A stretch of DNA of 26,499 nt, taken from positions 1 through 26,499 of the forward strand of contig CALBKH010000120.1 in assembly GCA_937892955.1 (NCBI GenBank), in the 5' to 3' direction. The notes below the pieces were generated by a model that was given only the letters and a program-made list of their open reading frames with translations, was not told the DNA's origin and ran no database searches. The position numbers were made by a program, and so were the translations under genes. The DNA is from an uncultured Alphaproteobacteria bacterium (lineage in GTDB: Bacteria; Pseudomonadota; Alphaproteobacteria; Rhizobiales; Ancalomicrobiaceae). Shown here in pieces: positions 7,754 to 15,316 of this stretch. Each line of letters opens with the position of its first letter. The stretch's first letter is position 1.

Positions 7754-7798
7754 CCTGGGTCCCCTTCCCTCGCCCTTCGGGCTCGCCGGGGACGACGG
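7754..7798 (-). repeat. REP-like palindromic element, downstream copy
   Basis: Read on the minus strand it begins CGTCGTCCCCGGCG and ends GAGGGAAGGGGACCCAGG, closely matching the element upstream of the GIY-YIG gene. It has an inner stem GCCC (7772-7775) with GGGC (7779-7782) and an outer stem GTCCCC (7759-7764) with GGGGAC (7788-7793). The inner stem differs in sequence from the upstream copy while the pairing is kept. Confidence 0.75.
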
Positions 7799-7825
7799 CC
7801 GGGGACGTCGACGGAACCCCGCCCC

Positions 7826-8227
7826 TCAGTTCAACACCCGCGTCGTCGCCGGGACGTCCAACGAGAAGGCCGGGATCTCGACCTCGAAGAAGCCGCCTTC
7901 GGCGTTCTCCATGCGGTAGCTGCCGACCATGAAGCCGGAGGAGGTGGCGAGCGGGCAGCCGGAGGTGTATTCGAAGCTCTCGCCGGGGCCGATCAGCGGC
8001 TGTTCGCCGACGACGCCGGGGCCGGACACCTCCTGGCGGCGGCCGTGGGCGTCGGTGATCAGCCAGTGGCGGGCGCGCAGACGCACCGGCGCATCGCCGA
8101 GGTTGGCGATCTCGATGGTGTAGGACCAGAACCAACGGTTCTCGTCGGGCTCGGAGCGATCGCTCTGGAACTCCGGCGTCACCGTCACCCGCACGCCGTG
8201 GGTCACCGCCTCGTACATGGCGTCCAT
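7826..8227 (-). CDS. apaG: Co2+/Mg2+ efflux protein ApaG
   Basis: A 133-residue single-domain protein of the ApaG family (fibronectin-III-like beta sandwich). Characteristic segments are YEAVTHGVRVTVTPEFQS, RWFWSYTIEIANLGDAPVRL, RARHWLITDAHGRRQEVSGPG, VVGEQPLIGPGESFEYTSG and MVGSYRMENAEGGFFEVEIP. The name reflects a cobalt/magnesium phenotype in enterobacteria; the molecular function is not settled. An alternative ATG nine bases downstream (8218) would give MYEAVT, and both starts are compatible with the family. It lies downstream of metZ on the same strand with a 163-bp gap that contains a hairpin. Confidence 0.95.
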   Translation of the reverse strand: MDAMYEAVTHGVRVTVTPEFQSDRSEPDENRWFWSYTIEIANLGDAPVRLRARHWLITDAHGRRQEVSGPGVVGEQPLIGPGESFEYTSGCPLATSSGFMVGSYRMENAEGGFFEVEIPAFSLDVPATTRVLN

Positions 8228-8287
8228 CCGTCGTTCTCTCCCGAACCGAACCCTGGGCGACGAGTCCGGTCGGCCGTCTTCTGCCCC

Positions 8288-8315
8288 ATCATGCGCCGAT
8301 CCGATGTCGACGCAA
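8288..8315 (-). promoter_or_regulatory. Weak candidate promoter for apaG
   Basis: On the minus strand TTGCGT is followed after 16 nt by CATGAT, about 60 bp upstream of apaG. The match is weak and unsupported by anything else. Confidence 0.25.
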
Positions 8316-8363
8316 TGCGTTCATATGGGGCGCGAGGGGCGAGAGGCGAGCGCGCCGAGGAGC

Positions 8364-8383
8364 GGGCGGGCCGAGACCCGCCC
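8364..8383 (-). terminator. Hairpin after metZ, possible terminator
   Basis: A perfect 7-bp G+C stem (GGGCGGG with CCCGCCC) closes a 6-nt loop starting 8 bp after the metZ stop. There is no run of U after it, so it may be an RNA-stabilising hairpin or an inefficient terminator. Confidence 0.4.
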
Positions 8384-8390
8384 GATCCGA

Positions 8391-9581
8391 TCAGACCCGA
8401 CGCGCCGCGTCCGCCGCGGCGATCACGTCCTCGATCAGATCCTCGACGTCCTCGAGACCGACGGAGAGGCGCAGAAGGCCGTCGCCGATGCCGAGTTCGG
8501 CGCGGGCTTCGGGCTTCAAGCGCTGGTGCGTCGTCGTCGCCGGATGGGTGATCAGGCTCTTGGCGTCGCCGAGATTGTTGGAGATGCGGATCACCTCGAG
8601 CGCGTTGGAGAAGGCGAAGGCCGCCTTCTTGCCGCCCTCGACCTCGAAAGCGACGAGGTTCGAACCGGCGCGCATCTGGCGCTTCACCAGATCCGCCTGC
8701 GGATGGTCGGCGCGGCCGGGGTAGATCACCTTGGCGATGCCGGGGATCTCGACCAGCGCATCGGCGAGGCGGGCGGCGTTCGACGTCTGCTTCTCGACCC
8801 GCAGATGCAGCGTCTCGAGGCCCTTCAGCAGCACCCAGGCGTTGAACGGCGACAGCGACGGGCCGGTCTGGCGGATGAAGACCTGGAGATGGTCGTCGAC
8901 GAACTTCTGGCTCGACAGCACGACGCCGCCGAGGCAGCGGCCCTGGCCATCGATGTGCTTGGTCGCCGAATAGACGACGACGTCGGCGCCGAGCGCCAGC
9001 GGCGACTGCCAGCACGGCGTGGCGAAGACGTTGTCGACGACGAGGCGAGCGCCGCTCGCATGGGCGATCTCGGCGATCGCCGCGATGTCGTAGACCTCGA
9101 GCGTCGGGTTGGTCGGGCTCTCGAGGAAGAGCACCCGGGTCGTCGGCCGGATCGCCGCCTTCCACTGGTCGAGATCGGCGCCGTCGACCAGGGTCGAGGA
9201 GATGCCGAAGCGCGGGCAGAGATCCTCGACGACGTAGCGACACGAGCCGAACAGCGCCTTGGCGGCGACCACATGATCGCCGGCGGAGAGCTGGCAGAGC
9301 ATCGCCGCGGTCACCGCGGCCATGCCGGTGGCGGTGGCGCGCGCCGCTTCCGCCCCTTCGAGGAGGCGCATGCGGTCCTCGAACATGGTGACGGTGGGAT
9401 TGCCGAAGCGGGAATACTGATAGCCGGGCGAGGTGCCGAGGAAGCGGGCTTCGGCCTCTTCGGCCGAGGCGTAGACGAAGCCCTGGGTGAGGAACAGCGC
9501 CTCGGAGGTTTCGCCCCACTGCGAGCGGAGCGCGCCGCCATGGACGAGTTCGGTGGCGGGGCGGCGACGGCGATCGGTCAT
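8391..9581 (-). CDS. metZ: O-succinylhomoserine sulfhydrylase
   Basis: A 396-residue PLP enzyme of the Cys/Met metabolism family that makes homocysteine directly from O-succinylhomoserine and sulfide in methionine synthesis. The PLP lysine is Lys208 in YSATKHIDGQGRCLGG, a form typical of MetZ rather than MetB or MetC. Also visible are YQYSRFGNPTVTMFEDR (residues 55-71), the phosphate-binding GMAAV near 86-90, and Asp183 in VVDNVFATP. I chose ATG 9581 because a GGAG lies upstream and the N terminus MTDRRRRPATELVHGG is typical; the frame extends upstream only into the riboswitch/terminator leader. The 5' leader carries a SAM-II aptamer, so end-product repression is expected. Confidence 0.96.
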   Translation of the reverse strand: MTDRRRRPATELVHGGALRSQWGETSEALFLTQGFVYASAEEAEARFLGTSPGYQYSRFGNPTVTMFEDRMRLLEGAEAARATATGMAAVTAAMLCQLSAGDHVVAAKALFGSCRYVVEDLCPRFGISSTLVDGADLDQWKAAIRPTTRVLFLESPTNPTLEVYDIAAIAEIAHASGARLVVDNVFATPCWQSPLALGADVVVYSATKHIDGQGRCLGGVVLSSQKFVDDHLQVFIRQTGPSLSPFNAWVLLKGLETLHLRVEKQTSNAARLADALVEIPGIAKVIYPGRADHPQADLVKRQMRAGSNLVAFEVEGGKKAAFAFSNALEVIRISNNLGDAKSLITHPATTTHQRLKPEARAELGIGDGLLRLSVGLEDVEDLIEDVIAAADAARRV

Positions 9582-9633
9582 CTCATTCCACTCCGGTCGG
9601 TCTGCCCCGAGGGACGCGCCCCGGAGACAAACG

Positions 9634-9665
9634 AAAAACCCGGCCGACGGGCGCCGGACCGGGTT
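9634..9665 (-). terminator. Intrinsic terminator in the metZ leader (riboswitch expression platform)
   Basis: In the metZ-sense RNA an AACCCGG arm (9659-9665) pairs with CCGGGUU (9637-9643), with three more base pairs inside, and the stem runs straight into a five-U tract (9634-9638). The 5' arm can alternatively pair with GGGCCGGG just after the SAM-II aptamer (9680-9687 with 9656-9663, eight pairs including one G-U). This gives a ready antiterminator. Confidence 0.85.
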
Positions 9666-9684
9666 CGCTTTTCCCAGATCCCGG

Positions 9685-9741
9685 CCCTTTAGCGACGTTG
9701 TTTTACGTGGCGGCAAGCCGGCCGGCTCAAATGACCACGGG
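9685..9741 (-). promoter_or_regulatory. SAM-II riboswitch aptamer controlling metZ
   Basis: On the minus strand the leader reads CCCGTGG, then ATTTGAGCCGG, CCGGCTTG, CCACGT and finally CGTCGCTAAAGGGCC. This is the conserved order of the SAM-II class: the P1 arms are CGTGG and CCACG, the loop-1 strand contains ATTTGAG, and the 3' strand CGCTAAAGG forms the H-type pseudoknot. SAM-II aptamers are found mainly in alphaproteobacteria in front of metA, metX/metZ and metC, which fits the downstream gene. The aptamer lies about 100 nt upstream of the metZ start, so direct masking of the ribosome binding site is unlikely; the terminator in between is the probable output. Confidence 0.93.
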
Positions 9742-9749
9742 ATGGAGCT

Positions 9750-9778
9750 TCACTAGACCGCGCCGACGCATCCGTCAA
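9750..9778 (-). promoter_or_regulatory. Predicted metZ promoter
   Basis: On the minus strand TTGACG is followed after 17 nt by TAGTGA. The expected transcription start, about seven bases after the -10, falls at 9743-9741, exactly at the first base of the SAM-II aptamer. This geometric fit makes the call stronger than the hexamers alone. Confidence 0.6.
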
Positions 9779-9960
9779 CCGACGGAACAGCAGATCGTTC
9801 CATGCGAATTCTCTCATGTTTTCGCGCCGAGACGATCCGCATCGCGGCGGATCGAAGCGCGGGAACACCGGCCGCCGCGTCCTTCGCGGGAGTGGCGCGC
9901 TCGTCGCCGATGGTCTACGAAAAGTCTCGCAGTCACGCGGGTGAGAAGAGCGGGAAGATC

Positions 9961-11094
9961 ATGAGCGCAGCGTTCGGTCCGGGCATTCTGGCGCAACAGG
10001 ACATCCGCGCGCTCGCCGAGACCGGAGCGATCGCACCCGCCCGCCCCTTCGACGCCGATCAGATCCAGCCGGCGAGCCTCGATCTCAGGCTCGGCACGGT
10101 GGCGCACCGGGTGCGCGCCTCGTTCCTGCCGGGGCCGGATCTGTCGGTCGAGGCGAAGATCCGAGCGTTGACGCTGCACACGGTCGATCTCAGCCGAGGT
10201 GCGGTGCTGGAGACCGGGTGCGTCTACATCGTGCCGCTGATGGAGAGCCTGGCGCTGCCGGCGGAGATCTCGGCGGGGGCGAACCCGAAGTCGTCGACCG
10301 GACGGCTCGACGTCTTCACCCGCGTCATCGTCGATCAGACCCGAGCCTTCGACACCATCCCCGCCGGCTATCACGGGCCGCTCTATCTCGAGATCAGCCC
10401 CCGCACCTTCCCGGTACTGGTGCGCGCCGGATCGCGGCTGTCGCAGATCCGCTTCCGGGTCGGCGACGCGCGCCTCTCGGACGCCGAACTGACCGAGGTC
10501 CACGCCCGCCACACCGTCGTCTCCGGCGGCGATGCGGTGTTCCAGGGCGGGCTGACGCTGTCGATCGATCTCGACGGCGGCGCCTGGGCCTCGACCGCGC
10601 TCCCCCATCACGGTGACGGCGGGGCGCTCGTCGGCTGGCGGGCGAAGCGCCACACCGGCGTCATCGACGTCGACAAAAAGGCCGCCCTCGAGGTTCTCGA
10701 CTTCTGGGAGCCGATCGTACGGCGCAGGGACCAGCGCTCGCTGATCCTCGACCCGGACGAGTTCTACATTCTGGTCAGCCGCGAGGCGGTGCACGTGCCG
10801 GCCGACTACGCCGCCGAGATGGTGCCGTTCGATCCGCTGGTCGGCGAGTTCCGCGTCCACTACGCCGGCTTCTTCGACCCCGGCTTCGGTGCGGCCGAGG
10901 CCGGCGGCAGGGGGGCGCGGGCGGTGCTCGAGGTACGTTCCCACGAGGTGCCGTTCATCCTCGACCACGGCCAGACCATCGGCCGGCTGGTCTACGAGCG
11001 CATGGGAAAGCGCCCCGAGACGCTCTACGGCCAGGGCATCGGCTCGAACTATCAGGCGCAGGGCCTGAAGCTGTCGAAGCACTTCAGGAACTGA
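9961..11094 (+). CDS. dcd: 2'-deoxycytidine 5'-triphosphate deaminase, long (two-domain) form
   Basis: A 377-residue cytoplasmic enzyme that deaminates dCTP to dUTP for dTTP synthesis. It is about twice the length of the E. coli protein. The N-terminal half has QPASLDLRLG, then KSSTGRLDVFTRV, which corresponds to the active-site RSS-x-x-R segment, and YHGPLYLEISP with the likely catalytic glutamate. The C-terminal half repeats the fold (ADYAAEMVPFDPLVGEFRVH, AGFFDPGFG, FILDHGQTIGRLVYERM). The long form is typical of alphaproteobacteria. I chose ATG 9961 (GGGAAG upstream) over an in-frame ATG at 9802 because the extra 53 residues look like non-coding sequence. The stop codon lies inside the first unit of a 22-bp tandem repeat. 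Confidence 0.9.
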   Translation: MSAAFGPGILAQQDIRALAETGAIAPARPFDADQIQPASLDLRLGTVAHRVRASFLPGPDLSVEAKIRALTLHTVDLSRGAVLETGCVYIVPLMESLALPAEISAGANPKSSTGRLDVFTRVIVDQTRAFDTIPAGYHGPLYLEISPRTFPVLVRAGSRLSQIRFRVGDARLSDAELTEVHARHTVVSGGDAVFQGGLTLSIDLDGGAWASTALPHHGDGGALVGWRAKRHTGVIDVDKKAALEVLDFWEPIVRRRDQRSLILDPDEFYILVSREAVHVPADYAAEMVPFDPLVGEFRVHYAGFFDPGFGAAEAGGRGARAVLEVRSHEVPFILDHGQTIGRLVYERMGKRPETLYGQGIGSNYQAQGLKLSKHFRN

Positions 11095-11148
11095 CGCTCT
11101 CCGTTTCAGGAGCCGACGCTCTCCGGTTCAGGAGCCGACGCTCCGCGG
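11083..11148 (+). repeat. Three-unit 22-bp tandem repeat over the dcd 3' end
   Basis: Units 11083-11104, 11105-11126 and 11127-11148 share the pattern TTCAGGAGCCGACGCTCTCC with few changes; unit 1 carries AACT in place of AGCC and supplies the last codons and TGA stop of dcd. Units 2 and 3 appear to be non-coding copies made by local duplication. No hairpin or U-tract terminator is associated with them. Confidence 0.9.
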
Positions 11149-11244
11149 CGTTTCGGTCACGATCCCGCCACCTCCTCTTCTCATTGTCGCGGGCGTCCCC
11201 ATCTGACGGGAACGCGATCCCGATGCGAGGAGAGAGGAACACCG

Positions 11245-12024
11245 ATGTCGCCGCAGGATGCCGAGATCATTCGAGACGTCTTCGCCAAGGTTCGCGCGAT
11301 GGGGTCGGCGATCGACGACGTCGAGGCGGCTCGCCTCGTCGAGCAGGAGCTGCGCGCCAATCCGGCCGCCGGGCTCAATCTGATCCGGGTGGTGGTCGGG
11401 CTCGAGCAGGAGCGCGACCAGTTCGCCGCCCACATCGACGAGCTCAACGCCTACATCGACCAGATCGAGGCGCAGCTGAACAGCCAAGGAGCCGGGGCCG
11501 GTCACGGCCAGGGCTCGACGAGCGGAAGCCTGTTCGGCGGCTCGGCCCGGGGCTCGTCCTGGGGCGGCGCGCCGGCCCCGGGCCACTACGACCCGCAGCC
11601 GGCGCAGGCGTCGCCCTGGGGTGGCGCCCAGCCCTCGCCCGGTCCGTGGGGATCGCAGCAGCCGCCGGCGCAGGGTCAGCCGCAGGGCAACGGCTTCTGG
11701 GGCAGCGCCCTCAAGACCGGCGCCGGCGTCGCCGGTGGTCTTCTCGCCTTTCAGGCGGTGAAGGGCCTGTTCGGCGGCGGTCACGACGAACATGCGCGGT
11801 CGTCGGAGCGTCACGGCATCTTCGGTGGCGGTGCCGACAAGCCGCTGGACGCCGGCCATCGCCCGGAGCAGAGCGAGACCGCCGGCGGCTTCGGCGGGGG
11901 TGGAGGCGGTGACGACCGGCCGCGTTCGGGCGGCTTCGGCGGCAGCGACAACGGGCCGGCGCCCGGTAGCATCGTCGCCGACAACATCGACTTCTTCGGC
12001 GGCGGCGACGATCGCGAGACCTGA
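11245..12024 (+). CDS. DUF2076 domain-containing protein
   Basis: A 259-residue protein. Residues 1-82 form the DUF2076 helical region (MSPQDAEIIRDVFAKV, LVEQELRANPAAGLNLIRVV, then a coiled-coil-like EQERDQFAAHIDELNAYIDQ). The middle is a Gly/Ser/Pro/Gln-rich disordered stretch (about 83-150) and residues 151-170 carry a hydrophobic patch GFWGSALKTGAGVAGGLLAF. The tail is rich in FGGG repeats and ends in IVADNIDFFGGGDD. The family is described only as conserved and possibly periplasmic, yet no signal peptide is visible here. A strong GAGGAGAGAGG ribosome binding site precedes the ATG. It converges on the acetyltransferase gene with a 24-bp gap. Confidence 0.88.
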   Translation: MSPQDAEIIRDVFAKVRAMGSAIDDVEAARLVEQELRANPAAGLNLIRVVVGLEQERDQFAAHIDELNAYIDQIEAQLNSQGAGAGHGQGSTSGSLFGGSARGSSWGGAPAPGHYDPQPAQASPWGGAQPSPGPWGSQQPPAQGQPQGNGFWGSALKTGAGVAGGLLAFQAVKGLFGGGHDEHARSSERHGIFGGGADKPLDAGHRPEQSETAGGFGGGGGGDDRPRSGGFGGSDNGPAPGSIVADNIDFFGGGDDRET

Positions 12025-12048
12025 TGGGGGATCCGGCGATCCGGGCGA

Positions 12049-12540
12049 TCAATCGCCGAGCTTCGCCGCCCACTCCGCCTTCATCCGCGCCTCGGCTTCC
12101 GCCTTCTCGGGATCGAGGGTGCGATAGAGGCAGACCGTATGGGTGTCGCGCCAGCCGAGCGCCTCGTAGAAGGCGAGGACGCCGGCGTTCTCCCGGCGCA
12201 CCAGCAGATTGATCTTGGGGATCCCGCGGCCCCGCACCCAGGCCTCGGCGGCCTCGACGAGGCGGCGGCCGATGCCGCCGAGCCGCATCTCCGGATCGAC
12301 CGCGAGATAGTAGACGGCACCGCGATGGCCGTCGTGGCCGACCAGTGTGGCGCCGACCAGCCGGCCGTCCAGGGTGGCGACGAGAACCGCGCCATGGCCG
12401 CTGTCGCGGGCCATGCGGATGTCGTCGACCGGGTCGTTCCACGGGCGGGTCAAGCCGCAGCGCTCCCACAGCGCAACGATCGCCGCGACGGCGGCGGTGT
12501 CGAGGTCGGCGGGTTCTGAAACGACGACGGATCCCGTCAT
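12049..12540 (-). CDS. ypeA: GNAT family acetyltransferase, YpeA-like
   Basis: A 163-residue cytoplasmic N-acetyltransferase-fold protein. It follows E. coli YpeA closely along its length: IVALWERCGLTRPWNDP, DGHRGAVYYLAVDPEMR, the acetyl-CoA loop RLGGIGRRLVEAAEAW in place of the usual R/Q-x-x-G-x-G/A, GIPKINLLVRRENAGVLAF, and YEALGWRDTHTVCLYRTLD. The acceptor substrate of YpeA is not established. The C-terminal 20 residues are an extra charged helix. It is monocistronic by position, with a 630-bp gene-poor region upstream. Confidence 0.92.
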   Translation of the reverse strand: MTGSVVVSEPADLDTAAVAAIVALWERCGLTRPWNDPVDDIRMARDSGHGAVLVATLDGRLVGATLVGHDGHRGAVYYLAVDPEMRLGGIGRRLVEAAEAWVRGRGIPKINLLVRRENAGVLAFYEALGWRDTHTVCLYRTLDPEKAEAEARMKAEWAAKLGD

Positions 12541-12842
12541 GGGTGGCGCTCCGGTTCGGCTCGGGCGGAGATCGGGGGCGGGGATCGGGCGGGAGGCCCG
12601 TCCTCATCGATCCGCTACGTGATTTCGCCGCCGCCGACAAGCCGTCGACCCGCCCCCCCCGGCCGTGCGCCGCAAGCCCGGCGTCACATCCGGTGTCCCT
12701 GGTGGACGATGCCCTTCGCCCGCCGCGGCTCTCGTACACGGATGAGGATCGCCGCGACCTCGTGCTCGTCGGCGTGGTGGCCGGCATCGTGGACCGGGTG
12801 GACGAGCGGCGGCCCGCTGCGATCCGTCCATCGGGTGATGGT
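12541..12842. other. Gene-poor stretch upstream of the integrase remnant
   Basis: I see no credible gene, RNA or promoter here. It contains an eight-C run at 12653-12660 and long open frames on both strands whose translations look like GC-rich noise. Together with 13002-13173 it makes up the non-coding part of the ypeA/response-regulator gap. Confidence 0.5.
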
Positions 12843-13001
12843 ACGAAGACCACCGAGCGACCGGTCGATACGGCCTCGCCGAAAGACGAGAAGTGGTTCA
12901 CCCGGAACGACGAGATCCCGGGATTCGGCCTCGTCGTCATGCCCTCGGGGGTGAAGTCCCACGTCCTGCGCCATCGCACGGCCGAGGCGCGCGACCGTTT
13001 C
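12843..13001 (+). pseudogene. Tyrosine integrase N-terminal remnant
   Basis: A 53-residue conceptual stretch reads like the N-terminal arm-binding (DUF4102-type) domain of phage/island integrases: TERPVDTASPKDEKWFTRND, then EIPGFGLVVMPSGVKSHVLR, then HRTAEARDR. The family usually reads as a TKR-T-VDA start, W-D-x-E-I-x-GFGLRV-x-PSG and a Y-R-x-x-GR-x-R strand. No start codon is in frame; an ATG at 12838 is one frame off. The homology stops abruptly at 13001, well before the catalytic domain. It is therefore a decayed relic of a mobile element. No attachment repeat or neighbouring tRNA is visible within 11 kb. Confidence 0.65.
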
Positions 13002-13173
13002 CTTTCGCACGAGGAGATCGTTCCGCACGGCAACCGAGACGGCTTCCGATACTCGCGGAAGAGCGGAACTGCTAGGTTGCTCCCGCCGGCGCCGGGGCGA
13101 GAGAGAGCCGGGAACGATCGATCGGACCGGACCACTCGGTGGGCGTGGGTCCTTGCAGCTGGGGCGGCGAACC

Positions 13174-13839
13174 ATGCGCGTACTTCTGGTGGAAGACCAT
13201 CCGGATCTGGCGCGATGGCTGGGCGGCTGGCTGGAACAGAGCGGCTACGTCGTCGAGCGCATCGAGCGCGGCGACGACGCCGATCTGGCGCTCACCACCA
13301 ACCGCTACGACGCCGTCGTGCTGGATCTGTCACTGCCCGGTCTCGACGGGCTCGACGTCCTGAAGCGGCTGCGCGACCGCGGCGACAACACGCCGGTGCT
13401 GGTGCTCACCGCGCGCGGCGCCAAGGACGACCGGGTGCGCGGCCTCAATCTCGGCGCCGACGACTATCTGCCCAAGCCCTTCGAACTCGACGAACTGGAG
13501 GCGCGACTACGAGCGCTGCTCAGGCGTTCCAACGCCCAGACGCCGCGGCTGAAGATCGGTCGGCTGGTGCTCGACACGCTCGAACGCGAGGTGACGCTCG
13601 ACGGGCGGGCGCTGTCGTTGACGCCGCGCGAGACGGCGGTGCTCGAGGCGCTCGCCGCGCGCCTCGGCCGACCGGTGTCGCGCGAGACGGTGTTCAATCG
13701 GGTCTTCGAATTCGATTCCGACGCGCGCATCGAGAGCATCGAGATCTACGTCCATCGCCTGCGCAAGAAGATCGAAGGATCGGGCGCGACCATCACCACG
13801 CTCAGAGGGCTCGGCTATGCGCTCTCCGTCGAGGGATGA
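13174..13839 (+). CDS. OmpR/TctD-type response regulator
   Basis: A 221-residue DNA-binding response regulator. The receiver domain (residues 1-118) has the acidic pair Glu7-Asp8 in VLLVEDHPDLARWL, the phosphoacceptor Asp51 in AVVLDLSLPGLDGLD, Thr79 in VLVLTARG and Lys101 in DDYLPKPF. The winged-helix output domain (about 125-221) contains RALSLTPRETAVLEALA and IEIYVHRLRKKIEG followed by LRGLGYAL. ATG 13174 gives the canonical MRVLLVED start; an upstream in-frame ATG at 13153 would add seven atypical residues. The sensor kinase gene begins 23 bp before its stop, and the transport operon follows, so it probably regulates that importer. It resembles TctD and QseB. Confidence 0.93.
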   Translation: MRVLLVEDHPDLARWLGGWLEQSGYVVERIERGDDADLALTTNRYDAVVLDLSLPGLDGLDVLKRLRDRGDNTPVLVLTARGAKDDRVRGLNLGADDYLPKPFELDELEARLRALLRRSNAQTPRLKIGRLVLDTLEREVTLDGRALSLTPRETAVLEALAARLGRPVSRETVFNRVFEFDSDARIESIEIYVHRLRKKIEGSGATITTLRGLGYALSVEG

Positions 13840-15249
13840 CACCGCGCGCGGACCCGTCGGTCGCAGCCTCGCCGGGCGTGTCGCGCTGATCGGCCTCTCG
13901 GCGCTGGCGGCGCTCTTCGTCTTCGATGCGATCGTCGCCTATCGCGACGCGCGCGAGACGGTCTATGCGGCGCACGATCGGGGCCTGCGGGCGGCCCTCG
14001 GGCTGATGAAGTCGTCCTCGGTCGATCCGGGCGCCCTGGTGGAGCGCCTGGCCGAGGCGCTGGAGGCGCGGGTCGACGAGGTCCATTTCGCGGTGATCGA
14101 CGCCCAGGGGACGACCCTCGCCGGCGAGAGCGACCTCCCCTACGCCAAACCCGACGCCGCCGAGCGGCTACGCTTCGTCAACGGCCATCTCCTCGGCGAT
14201 CCGGTGCGCGTCGCCGCCCTGTTCGTCGAGGGCGAGGCGACGGCACGGCCCGGCGCGGCGATCCTGGTGACGGCGGAGAGCACGCGGGTGCGGGTCGAGG
14301 CGGTGGGCCGGCTGGTGGCCCGGGAGCTGCGCCGGCATCTGGCGACCGCGATCGTCGCGCTCCTCATCGGCTGGCTGTGGATCCGCGCGGTGCGGCGCGA
14401 GGTGGCCGCCGCCGCCGCCGGGCTCGAGGGGCGCGAGGCGGAGGACATGACGCCGCTCGCCACCGAGGACGTGTCGCGGGAGTTCCGCCCCCTCGTCGAG
14501 GCGATCAACGGCCATCTCGCCCGGCTCGCCGGACTGCTGGAGGCGAGCCGCCGCTTCGCCGCCGACGTCGCCCACCAACTGCGTACGCCGCTCACGCTCC
14601 TCGGCGCCCAGGCGCAATACGCCCTGCGGGAGGCGATCCGGCGAAACTGCGCGAGGCGATCGAGGGCATCACCACGGCGTCGCGCGGCGCCCAGCGCCTG
14701 TGCAACCAGATGCTGACGCTGTCGCGCATCGAGGCGGTGCGCGGCGCCATGGCCGAGGGGGTTCGCATCGACCTCGGCGCGCTGCTGCGCGAGACCGCCC
14801 TCGACCTCTCCGTGCTCGCCATCGATAAGCGCATCGACCTCGCCTACGAGGACGCCGGCGAAGTGGTCTTCGTGCTCGGCCACGAGATCATGCTGCACGA
14901 GCTGTTCTCCAACCTGATCGACAACGCCCTGCGCTACACGCCGCGCGAAGGCCGGGTCCGCATCAGCCTCGACAAGCCCGGCGACGGCGTCGCCGAGGTT
15001 TCGATCGCCGACGACGGCCCGGGCATCCCGGCCGAGATCCGTGAAACGGTGTTCCAGCGCTTCCATCGCCGGCTCGATCGCCAGGGAAGCGGCGGCTCGG
15101 GCCTGGGATTGGCCATCGCCCACCAGATCGCCCTGGTGCATCGCGGCTCGATCGCCTTCGACGACGTCGCCGGCGACTGTGGCTTCGTCGTCAGGGTTCG
15201 GCTTCCCGTCGTCTACGACCCGAGCGAGGCGGGATCGAAAGGTTCGTGA
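13817..15249 (+). pseudogene. Sensor histidine kinase (TctE-like), interrupted by a frameshift
   Basis: The first frame encodes a short basic N terminus, TM1 (about residues 21-42), a periplasmic 2CSK-like sensor region, TM2 (about 174-193), a HAMP-like linker and the phosphoacceptor block FAADVAHQLRTPLT with His253. At about 14631-14636 the frame changes: the sequence reads YALREA and the continuation KLREAIEGI is found one frame over, as if one base were missing. The second frame carries the rest: a helix with MLTLSRIEAV, the N box HELFSNLIDNALRYTP, the G1 box DDGPGIP and the G2 box GSGLGLAIA. Both halves look uneroded, so this is either a recent mutation, a sequencing error or a programmed shift. 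It overlaps the response regulator by 23 bp and is followed 67 bp later by the transporter operon. Confidence 0.88.
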
Positions 15250-15316
15250 AAGGGAAAGCGCCTTCCATCGGCAGCAGGGCCGTTCGGTCCGCAACCGAAA
15301 AAAGGGGAGGACTCCC

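Noticed and set aside
9802..9960. Upstream extension of the dCTP deaminase by 53 residues
   Set aside because: The extra residues are not family-like, and the ATG at 9961 has a suitable ribosome binding site and a typical N terminus.
12653..12660. Eight-C tract as a phase-variation switch
   Set aside because: It lies in a gene-poor gap and not within or just before a credible coding region.
15283..15299. TTCGGT/ACCGAA hairpin before the first binding-protein gene
   Set aside because: It is followed by A residues, not U, on the coding strand, so it is not a terminator there; the stem is short and could be chance.
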